Shown: positions 47,901 to 59,016 of the stretch, piece by piece
Numbering within the stretch: the first letter of the stretch is position 1
Layout of the letters: the number at the start of each line of letters is the position of its first letter
From: Thermothielavioides terrestris NRRL 8126
Lineage: Eukaryota > Ascomycota > Sordariomycetes > Sordariales > Chaetomiaceae
DNA: 64,000 nucleotides
Assembly (NCBI RefSeq): GCF_000226115.1
Contig: NC_016458.1
Span: forward strand, 3,692,001 to 3,756,000
Direction: 5' to 3'
The notes under the pieces: generated by a model
Database searches by the model: none
Told to the model about the DNA's origin: nothing
What the model saw: only the letters and a program-made list of their open reading frames with translations
Made by a program: the position numbers and the translations under genes

Positions 47901-48280
47901 CTGGGAGCGGTTTGTGATGCCGCCTCAGGGTGCTCTCGTACTGTACCGCCCCACAGAGTCGTCTGGCGGAAACTCTGGGGCGGGGCGGCCGGTCGCCGTG
48001 GGTGTGAGCGTGGTGGGCGGACGGACCTGTCGGGAGAGCTGTCAAACGCGTCGGACGGCAGGTCTTCGAAGGGCGGTTCCGAGGAGGCATTCCTTCCTGC
48101 GGTCCGGGTTCCGCTGAGCGGTCGTGCACTTGGGACGGTGCTGGGTTGAAGCGGGGGCACGGCAGCTGGGGGAAGGCTGGCCCCATGGCCGAACGAGGTC
48201 GGTGCGGCATCTGTCGCCTGGGTGAGGGCGAGAAGCAGGTCTTCAGCAGAAACATCGTCGAACTCGTCGTCGTCGTCCAT
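44975..48280 (-). CDS. mph1: ATP-dependent DNA helicase MPH1 (FANCM family)
   Basis: Nuclear 3'-5' SF2 helicase that unwinds D-loops and remodels stalled forks, limiting crossovers in recombination. 1101 aa in one exon. The start is Met 48280 ([19 protein letters not shown]), the usual acidic MPH1 N-terminus; 50 further in-frame codons upstream look like leader. Motif I is LPTGLGKT near residue 180, motif II is VIDEAHR near 280, and motif III is LALTATPG. The family-specific insert follows between the RecA lobes ([24 protein letters not shown] to the KLTYLCETL region). Motif IV-VI features include [32 protein letters not shown] and [12 protein letters not shown] near 620. The C-terminal third is charged and disordered, with several basic nuclear-signal candidates. 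No ERCC4 domain is present, as in fungal members. Confidence 0.95.
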   Translation of the reverse strand: MDDDDEFDDVSAEDLLLALTQATDAAPTSFGHGASLPPAAVPPLQPSTVPSARPLSGTRTAGRNASSEPPFEDLPSDAFDSSPDRSVRPPRSHPRRPAAPPQSFRQTTLWGGTVREHPEAASQTAPRRPFRVDLPPEPPTHHELDQRELSTWVYPLNLGPIRDYQFSIVKNALFNNTLVALPTGLGKTFIAATVMLNYYRWTKRAKIVFVAPTKPLASQQVQACLNVAGIPRSQATLLTGETPPGLREEEWGTKRLFFMTPQTLMNDLSKGYADPKSIVLLVIDEAHRATGDYAYVKVVEFIRRFSKSFRVLALTATPGSTVEGVQDIIDNLGISHVEIRTEESIDIRQYVHSRNIDTVTFDPSDEMDEIRNLFSKALKPLVDKLSSQNIYYGKDPMSLTTYGLLKSRQDWLAGPGRHVNQGTKFMMMAVFSILQSLAHSIKLLNFHGIRPFYNSLAEFRATEEGKPGQGSKLKRQLLADENFQKMMSLIERWMKVQGFNGHPKLTYLCETLVNHFADAGDGSNTRAIVFSEYRDSAEEIVRLLNTQPLISATVFVGQADSKRSGGMKQKQQIETIEKFKSGAFNVLVATSIGEEGLDIGQVDLIVCYDASASPIRMLQRMGRTGRKRAGNIVLLLMKGKEEEKFMDAKDNYQKMQQLICDGDSFSFRHDLSTRIIPRDIRPEVDKRHVDIPIENSQDPSLPEPKKTPAGLRKKPAKKKFNMPDGVETGFVTASSFGRPAGQAAHTYRQPAETDFLAEVPELGTVVLSKSQTDRFERLYKSLPKSAFSQVQELGFDDLNFGAHAAAQRVLRRTVNLRHGEYTKRCVRLFKALGKYQDALEPYTPPYRAEDKSSWEQLPVPPFADEVVGGTVQERQGRGRSPTAERTGRSKTNKKRKVAPDVFSDCEVAEDDEEQEADDSTGAETVPRANRGGGRGRPRTRRGQAGLRQVGDHIQDFGDDCTRTSDLEETDGSDSGADLADFIVEDDVFTSSNRQRSSGPSTPRSSALTPRHQRKGRAAAEEEPFYQPMEFGPTQDTDDDMPDLTELAAQGTSAKKKATVPPRSRTTYFQDDDTDNELPRPSPRKPLAKRRRLVLEDSDDDE

Positions 48281-49818
48281 TGTCGCTGCCGGAAGTGCCG
48301 GAAGTGTTCCCAGCCTGCAGCCTGCAGTCTGCAGTCGGGCAATCGGCAGTCGGCAGTGGCTCACAACGACATGCACCCCCCCAGGCTCAACGTCCTCTTC
48401 TCTTTCTTTCTTCAAGCACTCTGCAAGCACCAGTTATGGTGGGCTGATTTAGGGGTAGGCTCTGCAGGCTCATATATGTATGTGTTTCACACCGGGTGCA
48501 GATGCCCGGCACACCCGCTTGTTCGGATGGTCCTGGTAGGGAAGCTAGACGCGTTACGGAATACTTGCATCATTGAGAGACGCGTCGAGTCGCCAGGTCA
48601 TGTGACCGCATACACTAAGAAAGGAGTGTACGGAATATGCTGTGGTTCCCTTTCTTCTCTAACATTATCCGCACAGTACCATTCCTGTAGGTGCCTGTAC
48701 GGAATATTCCCTCTAGTTGGTAGGAGCCCAACAACTGTTTCACTTGCTCAATACCTAGATGCCACCTAATTGTCTCCTTGACTCCTTGACAATGACACTC
48801 CATGGTACTGTCTCGCTCTTTTTGCACAGTGTTTCGCGCGGAACTACAGGTCCGTATTCCGTACCACCGCCAAAGTCGCCCGTTCTGGGGTACTGTGTAG
48901 TCAGTGCTTCCCTTGTGAAGGGCTGATCAAAACGGAATTGTACCTCCAAACAGTCAGAACGAGGATCTGAGCCAGATCCGACCGTTCCGGGTTGGTGCAG
49001 GCCATCGTCCCGACAGAAGAGACATAGAGACGATCAAATATCACACTTCCAATCACATGAAAGCTCCCTCCAGCGACGCCAGCAGTGTGGATGATGATGG
49101 GACATCGGAGGCAGCCGCTTCACACGCATCAGGGTACGTGTACGGATGACACCCAAGGTAGGGAACTCGGTATTACAACGACGGGAAGCTTCAATGGCTC
49201 GCCGCATTTGTGACGGTTACCCGAGGGCAAACAAACAAGCAGAGGGTGCGTTAGCGCGGGTAGTTGCCTAACTGTCGCATTCTGGTGGATTTCAACCGGC
49301 TTCTTACAGTTTGGTTTGGTAGTGCTTGCTCGGCTCTTGATCGAGTTTAAAAACACTGAGTTCTCTAATGTCTTTCGGGAAGGCATTCCTGCATGACCGT
49401 TAGCAATGTCTCGGCGTTTCCGTGCAGCTCCTTTTTGACGCTCACTGCTTGGAAAAGGATGTCTGGTGAGGTAGGTTTCAGTATTCCGTACCGTGTCGTA
49501 AGTGAACTTTGCTACAGCGTCACTCACATGAAAGATGAGGAGCAGTGGGGCTGAGATCTCGATCCACCCCCCCCCACTTCCTTCCTTTCACGTTAGGTAC
49601 GGTAATTATTCCGTACACAGCAGCAAACGCGTTCTTGCATTCCAGCCATTGCTTCCAAACCACCACATAAATTATCACACTCCACCCCGCGATCTTTCTG
49701 CTGATCTCGCACAAATTCAGCACACCCGCCACGCGCTGCTTCCTCGCATGCACAAGCTCCCAGTCGAGGTAGCTGCACCCAACTCCTCTCTCTCTGCGGA
49801 TTACAGGTGACCAAGACG
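48281..49818. other. Divergent promoter region between MPH1 and Mex67
   Basis: 1.5 kb without a supported gene. It contains at least five TACGGAATA-family motifs (48629-48638, 48698-48707, 48852-48864, 49480-49492, 49608-49616). Confidence 0.55.
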
Positions 49819-51808
49819 ATGGCGCCTCCCACGGGTCCTAGGGGCGCCCGCGGAGCCAGGCCTGGCCCGCGGACCACACATGGTGCTGGTGTTGGCAAGC
49901 ACCGTGCTACGCCAAGGACTGATCAGGATGGGGACATCTCGATGGGCAGCGCCATTCCAGCCACTCAATCAACCGGTCCGCCGGCTCGTTCGGCCCGCGG
50001 TAGCCGCGGCGCTCGCGGCGGCAGAGCGGCTCGTTCAACGGCGCGCCTAGCAGAGAACGTCAGGAACTACGTGTCCGACACCGACTCCTCTAGCCGCGCC
50101 TCGAAAGCACAGTTCAACAAAACAACACTCAAAATCCACGGCCTCAAGAACAGCAAGGCGGCGAGCAACCCCGACGGCGGCCTTCGCTCGCTCCTCGAAT
50201 TCCTCGAACGCAAATCCTCCAAGGAGCGGCCCATCACCCTCGGCAGAGTACGTCATCGCCACAGTCCCTCCTCGTTGTCTTCGGCCGCCGATGCATGCTG
50301 ATGCAGCCCAGGGAGTCATCCAAGGTGACTACGTCTTCGTCAAGGTTTCCAAGGACGACGCCCCGCACCTGTTGCGCCTCAACGGATACACATGGGCCGG
50401 GGCCGCACTAGCGATCGAAGAGACCAGCGACCCGGTGCCGGGACATGACAGGCCGTCCGCCAAAAACCCGGCCACCGCGGACACCGAACAGAAGCTGCTG
50501 GGAATCTTGGCCTCGCGGTATAATGCCGAACAAAAGTTGCTCGATCTGTCTGCCCTGGGTTCGGATCCGACCCTCATCAGCTTGGGCAGTTTTGCGTCTA
50601 GGTCTCTGGCCGAGAAGTCGTTCAAGGTACTGCTCTATCTTACAAGCAGCCAATACGACGATGCCGCCGCGAAAGAACAAGCCATCCAGGCCGTTTCTCT
50701 AGCCAACAACGCCATCCAAGACGTTGCCGAGGTCTTCACACTCGCCCACACCTTGCCTCGTCTTCGCCGTCTAGACCTGAGCGGTAACCAACTCGAAAAT
50801 CTCTCGAAGCTCTCCAAATGGCGGCACGAATTTCGCCGCTTGGAGGAGCTCCACCTTGTTGGAAATCCGGTTGTCGCTCAATCGAATTCCCTATCTCAGA
50901 TCGTCGATTGGTTTCCCTCGCTGCAGATCTTGAACGGCGAGCGGGTCAGGACGCCCAAAGAAGCGGCAGACGCCCTGGCAGCTTGGTTCCCCACGCCGCT
51001 TCCCCGGTTGCCTTCCAACCTCCGGGACGGCGAGAACAACATCGCGAGCACCTTCCTGCGCGGCTTCTTCTCTCTCTTCGACCACGACCGGGCTGCTCTC
51101 GCCGCGCAGTTTTACGATGCGGACTCGTGGTTCTCCGTTAGCGTCGACGCCGATCACAACCGCGACCCTATCTCGCAGTCGTACATCAAGTATTCCCGTA
51201 ACATCGGGGAGCTGGGTGTCAGAAATCCCGGGACGCAGCAGAGGTTGTTTATGGGGGGACCCCTTATCTCGGAGCTATGGACTTTGCTGCCCGCGACGCG
51301 CCATGCGAGCCTGGACCAGCTTGACCAATGGAAAATCGACTGCCACACCTTCCCGGGACTGGCCGACCCTTCCGGACAGGGCTCAGCTATTGGCCTCATG
51401 ATCAACATCGTCAGCCAGTCTGAGGAAGTCGATGTGCGCCAGCAGCTCGCTGGCATCCGCACTTTTTCCCGGACCTTTGTCCTCGGTCCGAGCAAGCCCG
51501 GCGCTCCGCACCCCTACCGGGTCGTCAGCGACCAGCTGACGCTGCGGGACTGGACCCCTCAAGCGCCGGCTCCCGCCGCCGCCCCAGCGCCCCCCGCCGC
51601 CCCCATCGCCGCCGTGCCGCCAGCTGCCCCGGACGAGATGACCCAGCTCGCCATGGTCCAGGAGCTGGCGGGAAAGACGGGCATGACAGCCGAGTACTCT
51701 CGGCTTTGTCTCTCGGGTGCCGCCAACTGGGACTTCAACCTAGCCCTCGCGTCCTTCCATGAGAAAAAGGCGCAGCTCCCGCCAGAAGCTTTTGCCTCTT
51801 CTGCGTAG
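49819..51808 (+). CDS. mex67: mRNA export receptor Mex67 (NXF/TAP family)
   Basis: Carries mRNPs through nuclear pores, normally as a heterodimer with Mtr2. Exons are 49819-50247 and 50312-51808 (641 aa), with a 64-nt GT-AG intron and phase-0 junction GR|GVIQGDYV. The first 80 residues are Arg/Gly/Ala-rich, as expected for the RNA-binding N-terminus. The RNP-like fold includes LKIHGLKNSK and DYVFVKV. Leucine-rich repeats lie near residues 250-330 (LPRLRRLDLSGNQLENLSKL, LEELHLVGNPVVAQ). The NTF2-like domain spans about 385-550 (IASTFLRGFFSLFDHDRAAL). A Pro/Ala linker leads to the TAP-C/UBA-like domain at 586-640 (MVQELAGKTGM, SRLCLSGAANWDFNLAL), which binds FG-nucleoporins. Domain order and length fit the family. 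Confidence 0.94.
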
Positions 51809-54485
51809 TTTGCAGAGTGCTGGGAGATGGAGTGAGTGTCCCTGCTCATCTTTCGCGCTCCTGGCATCTGCTGACGAAGCTTTAGAGACGTACTCTAAGA
51901 GATCGGGATGGGAATGGAATGCGAAGTTGGGATTTATGGTAGCGTTTGCTTTGCTTCTGTTTCTTTCTTTTCTTGTCCTTTGACTTTCTGGGAAGGCTGG
52001 GCATGGAAAATATGAAAAGCATTTGACACTCGGGTTCATTTGTTCGGGGAGGGCTGCTCATCTGCGTTTATCTATGATCTGTGTCTCGTCGGTCGGGTGT
52101 TGCTCTGGGGCGGCCATGGGCAATGGGCGTTTGCCGTTTCGATCTATTTCCCATGAAGGCGTTGGCTGGGCATAGCGCGCGTTGTTTCTAGACTGGCAGG
52201 TTGCTCTTAGACGGACGGGGAGGCTCTCAGGCATGATACCCGGGTAAAAAAAACGTGGGACGCAAATTCAGCACCATACATTCAGTCCATACAATGCTCC
52301 CTGGGCGACCACCTCAGTGTCTGTCCCTCCTGGGCAAAGTGATTATGATAATCAGTGTACTTGGCCCAGATGAGGAGGAAGGACGTCAAATAACTCCATG
52401 TTGCTTTACATCCCCCACCTTCATGATTTGTAGGCTTTCCATCGAATGCTCCAGGGAAAGCGGCTAATATCTCATTTTCCAAGGGGGCGTCTGTCCTCAC
52501 GGATATCCCGACGCAAGCAAAGAGAAGAACTTCTCATGAACTGATGACGCGCGCCCTTACGCCACGAAACAACACCGAGGAGCCTTAATTGTACCATTTT
52601 GAGCCCTGACCAGGGAGACACCTGTTGGCTTGTCTCTTCAGCACAGGCGCTGTCTACTGCCTAATTGATGTCGTGCCTTCGTACATGAACACTTAGGTGC
52701 ACCTTGGATGTGGGAATCGATGGAGCTTCGAAATGACGGGCAGTTCCTTGCTCCCTGTCTCTGCGACAGCAGGATGGAGGAGGTAGCCGCCCTTCAAGGG
52801 GTCTTGCATTTTGATGGGGGTATCTACCCAGACTAAGGAGTAACTGACTCTGAATGGCTTCCGAGTTTCATGTACACTATATGTGCAACGGGGTACTCAA
52901 CACCCTCTCTCAAGGAGGATGAGCCTCTGTCCAACAAAGCCATGAGCAAACGCGTCCGACCTTGAATGTCCGAGGGTCGGCACACAGCCGCTGTTCCACG
53001 ATGATTCATTCTCGTCTCCCTGTCATGGCCCCTTGCCCGTTTCAGAACAAACACGATTTTCTTGGTTCTCGCGGGGGGTTGTTTGCTTTGCTGGACCAGG
53101 ACTGGCATGGATCGCATGCTCATCCTGGTAACTAACTACATAGTAACCTCTAGGAAGGGTCTGTTTTTCTTTATTCCCGTGGGTTCTCTGTACGGACGCT
53201 GCGTACACATGAGTCGGTCTACGTACTGTCGTAGGCAACAAGCACTGGTCTGAGGACAAGTCGGGAGTACTGCTGTGAGGTTGGTCAAGCAAGTGCGCTT
53301 CGGACGGGGACCCAAACCTCTCGATCTCCGCCATCGTCATTGCGCTTCGAGTTGTGGGTTGTATGTGGTCTTGCCCGCTCGCAGCTTGGAAAAGTGGAAG
53401 CCATTGGCCAAGACTGGCACATGGTGAGCGAGAACATTACCTGATGCCCTCAGCTGGGTGGTGATGTACTGTGTAGGCTTGGGCGCTAAGTAATGTACTC
53501 TAAGTAAGGTAGCCGTGAAAGTCAAGTTTGGTCACAGGGAAGAGTGAGCGTCAGCCCCTGAAGGCAGACGGGCGTATCTTGCCTCGAGCATCAAACTTGC
53601 CACATCTCGACTAAGGCACCCCCAAGGGGCTTTAACCTGCCTGCCCAGGTATCACCAAGTGAGGTTGCGTGTTTAAAGAACGCTCACGCACTGCTGTCTG
53701 GTGACAAGCTGCTGTGGAGGTCGACACGGCGGCATGCGTGAGAGAGGAAAGATATGTACAAGGTGAGAAACGGTGTCGCTGTGATAGACCGAGCACCCAG
53801 TGACGTAACGGAAGCGAAGTTGATCAGCACGGTTTGCATGCCACAGGAGTGGGTTGGGTGTTCTGCCAAGTGCAATATCTGCATCGTAGTTGCGAGTAAC
53901 TGCGTCCGATCAGGTTGCGCGAGCGATGGGACCAAAAACTCGTGTACGCCTCAAATCGACGCCGCCTGAGCCGCCGGTGCGAGAGGCGTCATCACTTGCT
54001 GCAACCATCCGAAGTCGTACACTATCCACTAAAGACTCGAGGGGCGAGGGGATGGCAGACAGTGCCGCCGGACCCTGTGCAAGACCTGCCTGTCTTGAAG
54101 GGGTCACCGTCGTGCCGCCGGGCGGTTCCCCATGCTGGGCCGCAACCAAGGTACCTAGTTATTGTGGCGATGTTAAGGTTGTGCGGGGCCTTCTTGCACC
54201 TGCTTTTCCTCCCTTCATTGTCGTGTCCGCATGTCGCAGCTTCCACGCGTCAAACCCGGCCTGGCCGCAGCTTCCGGCATGTCCATTACACAGAGTGCAG
54301 AGTCGGTGGTTGGTGTTTGACTCTGACATCATTGCTCGCCCGTGGAACAAAACATGCTACACAGGACACTGTCAGCGCAATTTCCCAAGCGAGCCCTCCG
54401 CTATGCCGGTGAATTTCTCGAAAAGTTTCCCGTTTCGCCCTTGCGCCGACGGTGGAGCAATCTCTTCGCGCTGGAGCGGCGGAGG

Positions 54486-54974
54486 CCGACCCCTTTAAAA
54501 ACACTACACAGATTTTTTAGAAGCACTACACAGCCGGGGGTGGTCTGTGCGCCCCCCCCTCCAAAACATTCCACGCCAAGTTTTACTGCAGAGCAAGTTA
54601 TATTGCCTACCTTGACCGCCTTCTACATTGAGCGCCAACGCGAGAGACAATGTCTCCATTTTGCACTTAGCTAGTCACGTGGCTTTTCTTATCGATAAGA
54701 AACTTCTCGTTGGTACCTCGGTAGGATGGAACTTCCATTGCACTCGCTTTTGCAAAAGTCCTCTCTTTTCGCCTTTGTAAAAGTCCTCTCTTTCAAGTGA
54801 CGTGGCGATTGACCATTGGGATCTCTCAAGCTTTTTCTCCTGCGATTCCTGTGGTGACATGTCAGCCGGGGCGTGGGGTGACTGCTTATTGCAAGTTTTT
54901 TGGGGGGGGCGCACGGACTACCCCGGCTGTGTAGTGGTTCTAAAAAATCTGTGTAGTGTTTTTAAAAGGGTCGG
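54486..54974. mobile_element. MITE with about 75-bp terminal inverted repeats and 7-bp target duplication
   Basis: The left end (54486 to about 54560) begins CCGACCCCTTTAAAAACACT; the right end (about 54900-54974) read on the other strand begins CCGACCCTTTTAAAAACACT and continues with near-identical ACAGATTTTTTAGAA, ACTACACAGCCGGGG and a C-run. The element is flanked by GCGGAGG at 54479-54485 and 54975-54981. The interior of about 340 bp has no coding capacity, one perfect palindrome (TTCTTATCGATAAGAA, about 54687-54702) and a direct repeat of AAAAGTCCTCTCTTT (54755-54800). No transposase is present, so it would depend on one elsewhere. The superfamily is uncertain; a 7-8 bp duplication would suit a hAT-like element. 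Confidence 0.82.
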
Positions 54975-56099
54975 GCGGAGGCGGGCGCGGCTTCCTTTCC
55001 CGGTTAAGTCTCCTCGCCATGACCAGGGTTATAGCGTTTCAGAAGAAGTGAGGACCAGGGTGCCGATTCGCTGGGACGAGAGGTACCCTAACTTCCATCC
55101 TGCCACTGCCTGCCCGATGTCACGGTCGCTCTCGAGACGTGATGGGCTGCTCATCAGAGCGACACGCCAGCCCTTCGCGCCACGAGCTGGCTTCTCGCGT
55201 TGAACACCGAAGTTCTTCGACACTATTGGAACTGGAACTGCAAACCGGTCTGCTGAGCGTCATCGACCGCTGGGCCGTTGATTGGCGTTTCGCGGCCATC
55301 TGATAAGAGAGGCAAACGAGAGAACACGGAATATTTTTCCGTACTGGGCTCAGTGGTATGGACGCTACACTACGGAGTACACTTGGTAGTACACTGTGAC
55401 GGTGCCCTTGGTTTCACGATGTGCCCGCTGTGCCCGCCTGCCAGCGGTCGCCAGTCCAGTAACGTTACCTGACTTTGTAACACTACACTAGTGTAGCAAA
55501 GAGTCTCGTGTTTCCTAGGCCCCATTAACCAAGGCTTGGAAAGGGAAAGGTTGGTCTGCCCGATGCTGCTGGGTGCTCAACCTCTGATTGTGTCTCTGTT
55601 GTGTTCTCTCTGCTCAGAGGCAAAGGCAGGGTCGTTCGCAATTGGCGTGATGTTAGCAACTGACTGCTACACTACCGCCGCTAGCGGGGGCGCAAGGTAC
55701 CCGGTCCGCATGATAGGCTGCAAATGAGCGCCCAGGAACCTCCCTGCTCGGCCCGTTTGGTGTTCCTGATTCGACCAGGCCCCCGGGTTCCTTGACCCCT
55801 GCCAGGCCACCCTCCGCGCCCCGGCCCCGTGTCGCTCATTTCCCGCCCTCCTCGTGGACCGCTGACGCTGGCCGCTTGATGCTGCCGGCTGTCCTCCCCT
55901 CCCCTTTGATGTGGTGTGGTTTCCGGCCCACCGTGCTCCCGTCGCTCAACTCTCGTCCTCGAAGTTGGGAGATTCCGCTCTCAAGTGTCGTCGAAATTCG
56001 TCCAGCGCGGTTTTGCGGTCTGTTGGCACGACTACGGGATAAGTACTGAGTACCGTGAGCTGGGAGCCAGCAACTGTCTCCACACGGCCCCGGACTTGA

Positions 56100-56138
56100 T
56101 AACGTTAACGGTCTCGCTATAGTTACTCGTTAACGTTA
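56100..56138. repeat. Perfect 11-bp inverted repeat
   Basis: TAACGTTAACG at 56100-56110 and CGTTAACGTTA at 56128-56138, separated by 17 nt. The arm contains the palindrome GTTAAC. It lies 530 bp before the start of the propeller-like membrane-protein gene. Confidence 0.85.
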
Positions 56139-56673
56139 GCCACGAGAACCGACCGTCGGTGCCAGGGGTTCTCAGGAGGATTGTGCGCGTGCGTTTCCAT
56201 CCAACACTCCGGCAGAGGGCCCGAGTCCACGCAGCCCCCTCCTCCATCCTGCGACGTGAAGTCCTTCAGGACACCCGAGCGTTGTTTCCTCATCGCCGCG
56301 ATCAACCGCAGGCATCCACGGCTCCGTTTGCCTCCCAGGAAACAGCCTCGAGTTTTGTTCCGTCGATCACCGTTCTTCTCCCACCAACAGGGGCCGGTCC
56401 TCACAGTTCCAGATCGACAATTTGGCTGTTTTCCCCTTCCATTCCCCTGGGTGGACCTGCCGAAGCCACCGCCGGGCTTCTGCAGCGCCGTCTCCGCGAA
56501 CCTTCGTTGACGGGAAAAACGAAACGAGCCGGATTCTAAGTACTCGGACCCTTATCGTCGACATGTCGTTGTGAGCCGAGTCCAAGGTATTACCGAGCTT
56601 CAGGCTCTCTTCGCAGGAGGCAACAATTGGGCCGGTCCTTTCTATTCTTCGTCGGCGCGGGAATCCAGACACG

Positions 56674-59016
56674 ATGTCGCTTCCACAACCAAAAGTCGCG
56701 TTGAATAACGCGTGCTCTGTCATCTTCAACAACACACTGTACACGTATTCCGCCGATGCTTTCCAGGCATTGCGCTTAGCGCCGGGGGCGGAATGGGAGG
56801 AGCTGACACAGGGCGAGAAGGTGACCGGCGGTGTTTGTGTGGGCTCAACAACAGGCACCCCGTCCACATCGGCCTTCTTCGTTGTCGGGGGAGTCGGAGG
56901 CACGGCCGGGTACCAGGGATTGCAGAAATACACGTATGCGACGGGAAAATGGGAGTCCATCAAGCTGTCCATGGCGGTAACGGACCAGCGGGTGGGACAC
57001 AGCGCAGTCTACCTCAACAGCACCGACTCCATCCTCGTTTTCGCCGGCGTTCAGGATGGAACAAACAGCCCGTCGACGCAAACTTTTACCATTGGCGCGT
57101 CGGCGCCCTATCCAGTTGTTGCCTACGACTCGGTTGCGCCGCCCTCGACTAGACCAATTCTTCTACCCTGGTCTGCTAGCGAGGCTGTGATGGTCGGCGG
57201 GAGCACCTACAACACGAAGGTCATGCTCTTCAGCCGCGAGCGAAGTTGGGTAGACTCCGGAGCGTCCCTAGCAAAGCCGCTGGCCAAGGACACGTCGTCG
57301 ATCCAGGCCGCGTTAGTGACGGGCGACGACGGGTCAAAGAACCTCATCACGTTCGACATGAGCGAGTCGCCAAACGTCGTCCAACGGACAGTTTTATATA
57401 GCGCGCCGGGCGTACCAGTTCCTAATTCCGCGCCATTGCGAAGGCGGTCGTCGGGGGTGGACGAGTTGACCAACAGGGCGAGGAGGAGTACAGGGCCCTT
57501 GACATTGAACACTTGGCCCGCGTACAATTCGACTCTGGCACCGAAAACCACCAGGAGCGGCTTCAGTCTCGCTCAGGGACCGGACGACACAGTTGTGATA
57601 TCGGGCGGGAATGATGAGGATGTGCTTTGCATGTTCGATGCCAGGCAGAACAGCTGGGAGGATGCGAGCGCAAAGCTGGCACAATTCCGACTGCTCTCCT
57701 CCGATAGCACCTCGACATCCTCCTCGACCGCAGCAAGCTCAACCTCAACAGCGTCGTCGACGTCGACCTCGACGTCAACACACACCCCGGCATCAAGGGC
57801 TGCTACCTCCACGTCCGTTCCCGCGAGCGTAACGGGCCCGGCGGCGGCGACGCAAACTCCAACACAAACGTCCATGCCCTCCGTGTCGGACAGCTCTGGG
57901 CCACCACTCAACACTATCCTCGGCGCCGTCCTGGGCGGTTTCTTTGGGCTGGCGGTCGCTCTGATCCTCCTGTATTTGTGTATCAGGAGGCGAAGGAGGC
58001 GGCAGGCTCACACGGAGGCGGGCCGTCTGCGAAGGGCCAGCGGGTTGTCACCGAACGAGAAGGATGGCTTTAGGTTTGCCAAAGACAGCCTGCCCGCTGG
58101 CCGGGGTTCGCCCGGTGTCTTCCGTGGACATCAGCCTCAGGGCTCGCAAAGTTCTTTCTCATCGATGGGGATCCTGATGGGCCGCGCGGGTCAACCGAAG
58201 CCGAAGCCGTCCGGTTTTGGCCGCAAGTCGAGCAACGATTCCAGGCGCGACTCGTCCGACAGCACCTTCAGGGCGTTCAAGAGCACCATCAGCAAGCCGA
58301 TCCCGCAGGTGGCTCAGGCGCCGCAGAGCCAGCCGCTGAGTCGGGACCAGAAGGACGTGGCGTTCGCAGCAGCTAGCACTGCAGAGCCGAAGCCGCGGAA
58401 CCCGACGACTGGGGCGGATCGACAGGGGAGTATGCGACGCAGCTCCGGGTGGAACAGGTACTGGTCTGGCGGTTCGACGATGAACCTCATGGGCTTTGGG
58501 AGCGGTCAGGGTGACAGTAACAGCAACAGCGCGGCGAACAACTCGAAACGGACCACGCTGCGTTCGGAGGGGAGCTCTTACTACAGCGACCCGCAACGCA
58601 TGACCCAGGATAGCGCGACGGTGCCGCCTCTGTTTCCCGCCGCCGCTGCCGAGCCCCGCATGTCCTTCAGTCGCGTCAACGCACACAGCCCTACCATCTC
58701 GGTGTACAATGACAAACTGAAGGAAGGGTTGAGCGGCCGGATCGAAACGCAGCGCCCGGCCAGCGCGGTGAGCGAGGGATCCGCATCGGCATATTCGAGC
58801 GGCATCCCGGAGTCGGTCCAAGAAGCTTGGGATCCGACCGCCGCCAACAAGCCCTGGGGCGCGGACCGGTTGCTCAACAGCTCCTTTACCGGCCTGTACT
58901 CGACGCCGCTCGCCCCTGCCTCCCAGGGCTTGAAGGCCTCAACTCGGACGCCGTCGCGGCAGCCACAGGCGCCTGTGCGCGACGACATGAGCTGGCTCAA
59001 TCTGAATTCCGGCTGA
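56674..59016 (+). CDS. Kelch/propeller-like protein with Ser/Thr stalk and one membrane helix
   Basis: 780 aa in one exon. Residues 1-345 contain repeated beta-rich units with kelch-like marks (FFVVGGVGG, GKWESIKL, VGHSAVYL, ILVFAGVQDG, VVISGGNDEDVLCMFD, NSWEDASAKL) and probably form a beta-propeller. A Ser/Thr/Ala stalk (about 350-405) precedes a membrane helix near 412-435 (ILGAVLGGFFGLAVALILLYLCI). The Arg-rich stop-transfer RRRRRR follows. About 340 residues of Ser/Gly/Pro-rich cytosolic tail complete it. This layout is that of a type I surface sensor or receptor of fungi, but no N-terminal signal peptide is visible. I recall related fungal proteins starting in the same way (xLPQPxxALxNxCSVIFxNTLYTY), so the start is probably right. 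Function unknown. Confidence 0.75.
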   Translation: MSLPQPKVALNNACSVIFNNTLYTYSADAFQALRLAPGAEWEELTQGEKVTGGVCVGSTTGTPSTSAFFVVGGVGGTAGYQGLQKYTYATGKWESIKLSMAVTDQRVGHSAVYLNSTDSILVFAGVQDGTNSPSTQTFTIGASAPYPVVAYDSVAPPSTRPILLPWSASEAVMVGGSTYNTKVMLFSRERSWVDSGASLAKPLAKDTSSIQAALVTGDDGSKNLITFDMSESPNVVQRTVLYSAPGVPVPNSAPLRRRSSGVDELTNRARRSTGPLTLNTWPAYNSTLAPKTTRSGFSLAQGPDDTVVISGGNDEDVLCMFDARQNSWEDASAKLAQFRLLSSDSTSTSSSTAASSTSTASSTSTSTSTHTPASRAATSTSVPASVTGPAAATQTPTQTSMPSVSDSSGPPLNTILGAVLGGFFGLAVALILLYLCIRRRRRRQAHTEAGRLRRASGLSPNEKDGFRFAKDSLPAGRGSPGVFRGHQPQGSQSSFSSMGILMGRAGQPKPKPSGFGRKSSNDSRRDSSDSTFRAFKSTISKPIPQVAQAPQSQPLSRDQKDVAFAAASTAEPKPRNPTTGADRQGSMRRSSGWNRYWSGGSTMNLMGFGSGQGDSNSNSAANNSKRTTLRSEGSSYYSDPQRMTQDSATVPPLFPAAAAEPRMSFSRVNAHSPTISVYNDKLKEGLSGRIETQRPASAVSEGSASAYSSGIPESVQEAWDPTAANKPWGADRLLNSSFTGLYSTPLAPASQGLKASTRTPSRQPQAPVRDDMSWLNLNSG

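Larger units (their letters stand above)
51809..56673. other. Long gene-poor region (4.9 kb)
   Basis: No supported gene. Contents: a 489-bp MITE (54486-54974), TACGGAGTA at 55371-55379, a palindromic CTACACTAGTGTAG near 55486-55499, an 11-bp inverted repeat (56100-56138), a GGTACCTAG motif at about 54149-54160, and a 202-codon ORF (53890-54498) of no recognisable family that ends at the MITE border. Confidence 0.55.

Noticed and set aside
53890..54498. 202-codon ORF ending at the MITE border
   Set aside because: No domain, signal peptide or family resemblance, and competing ORFs overlap it in other frames. Not enough to call a gene.
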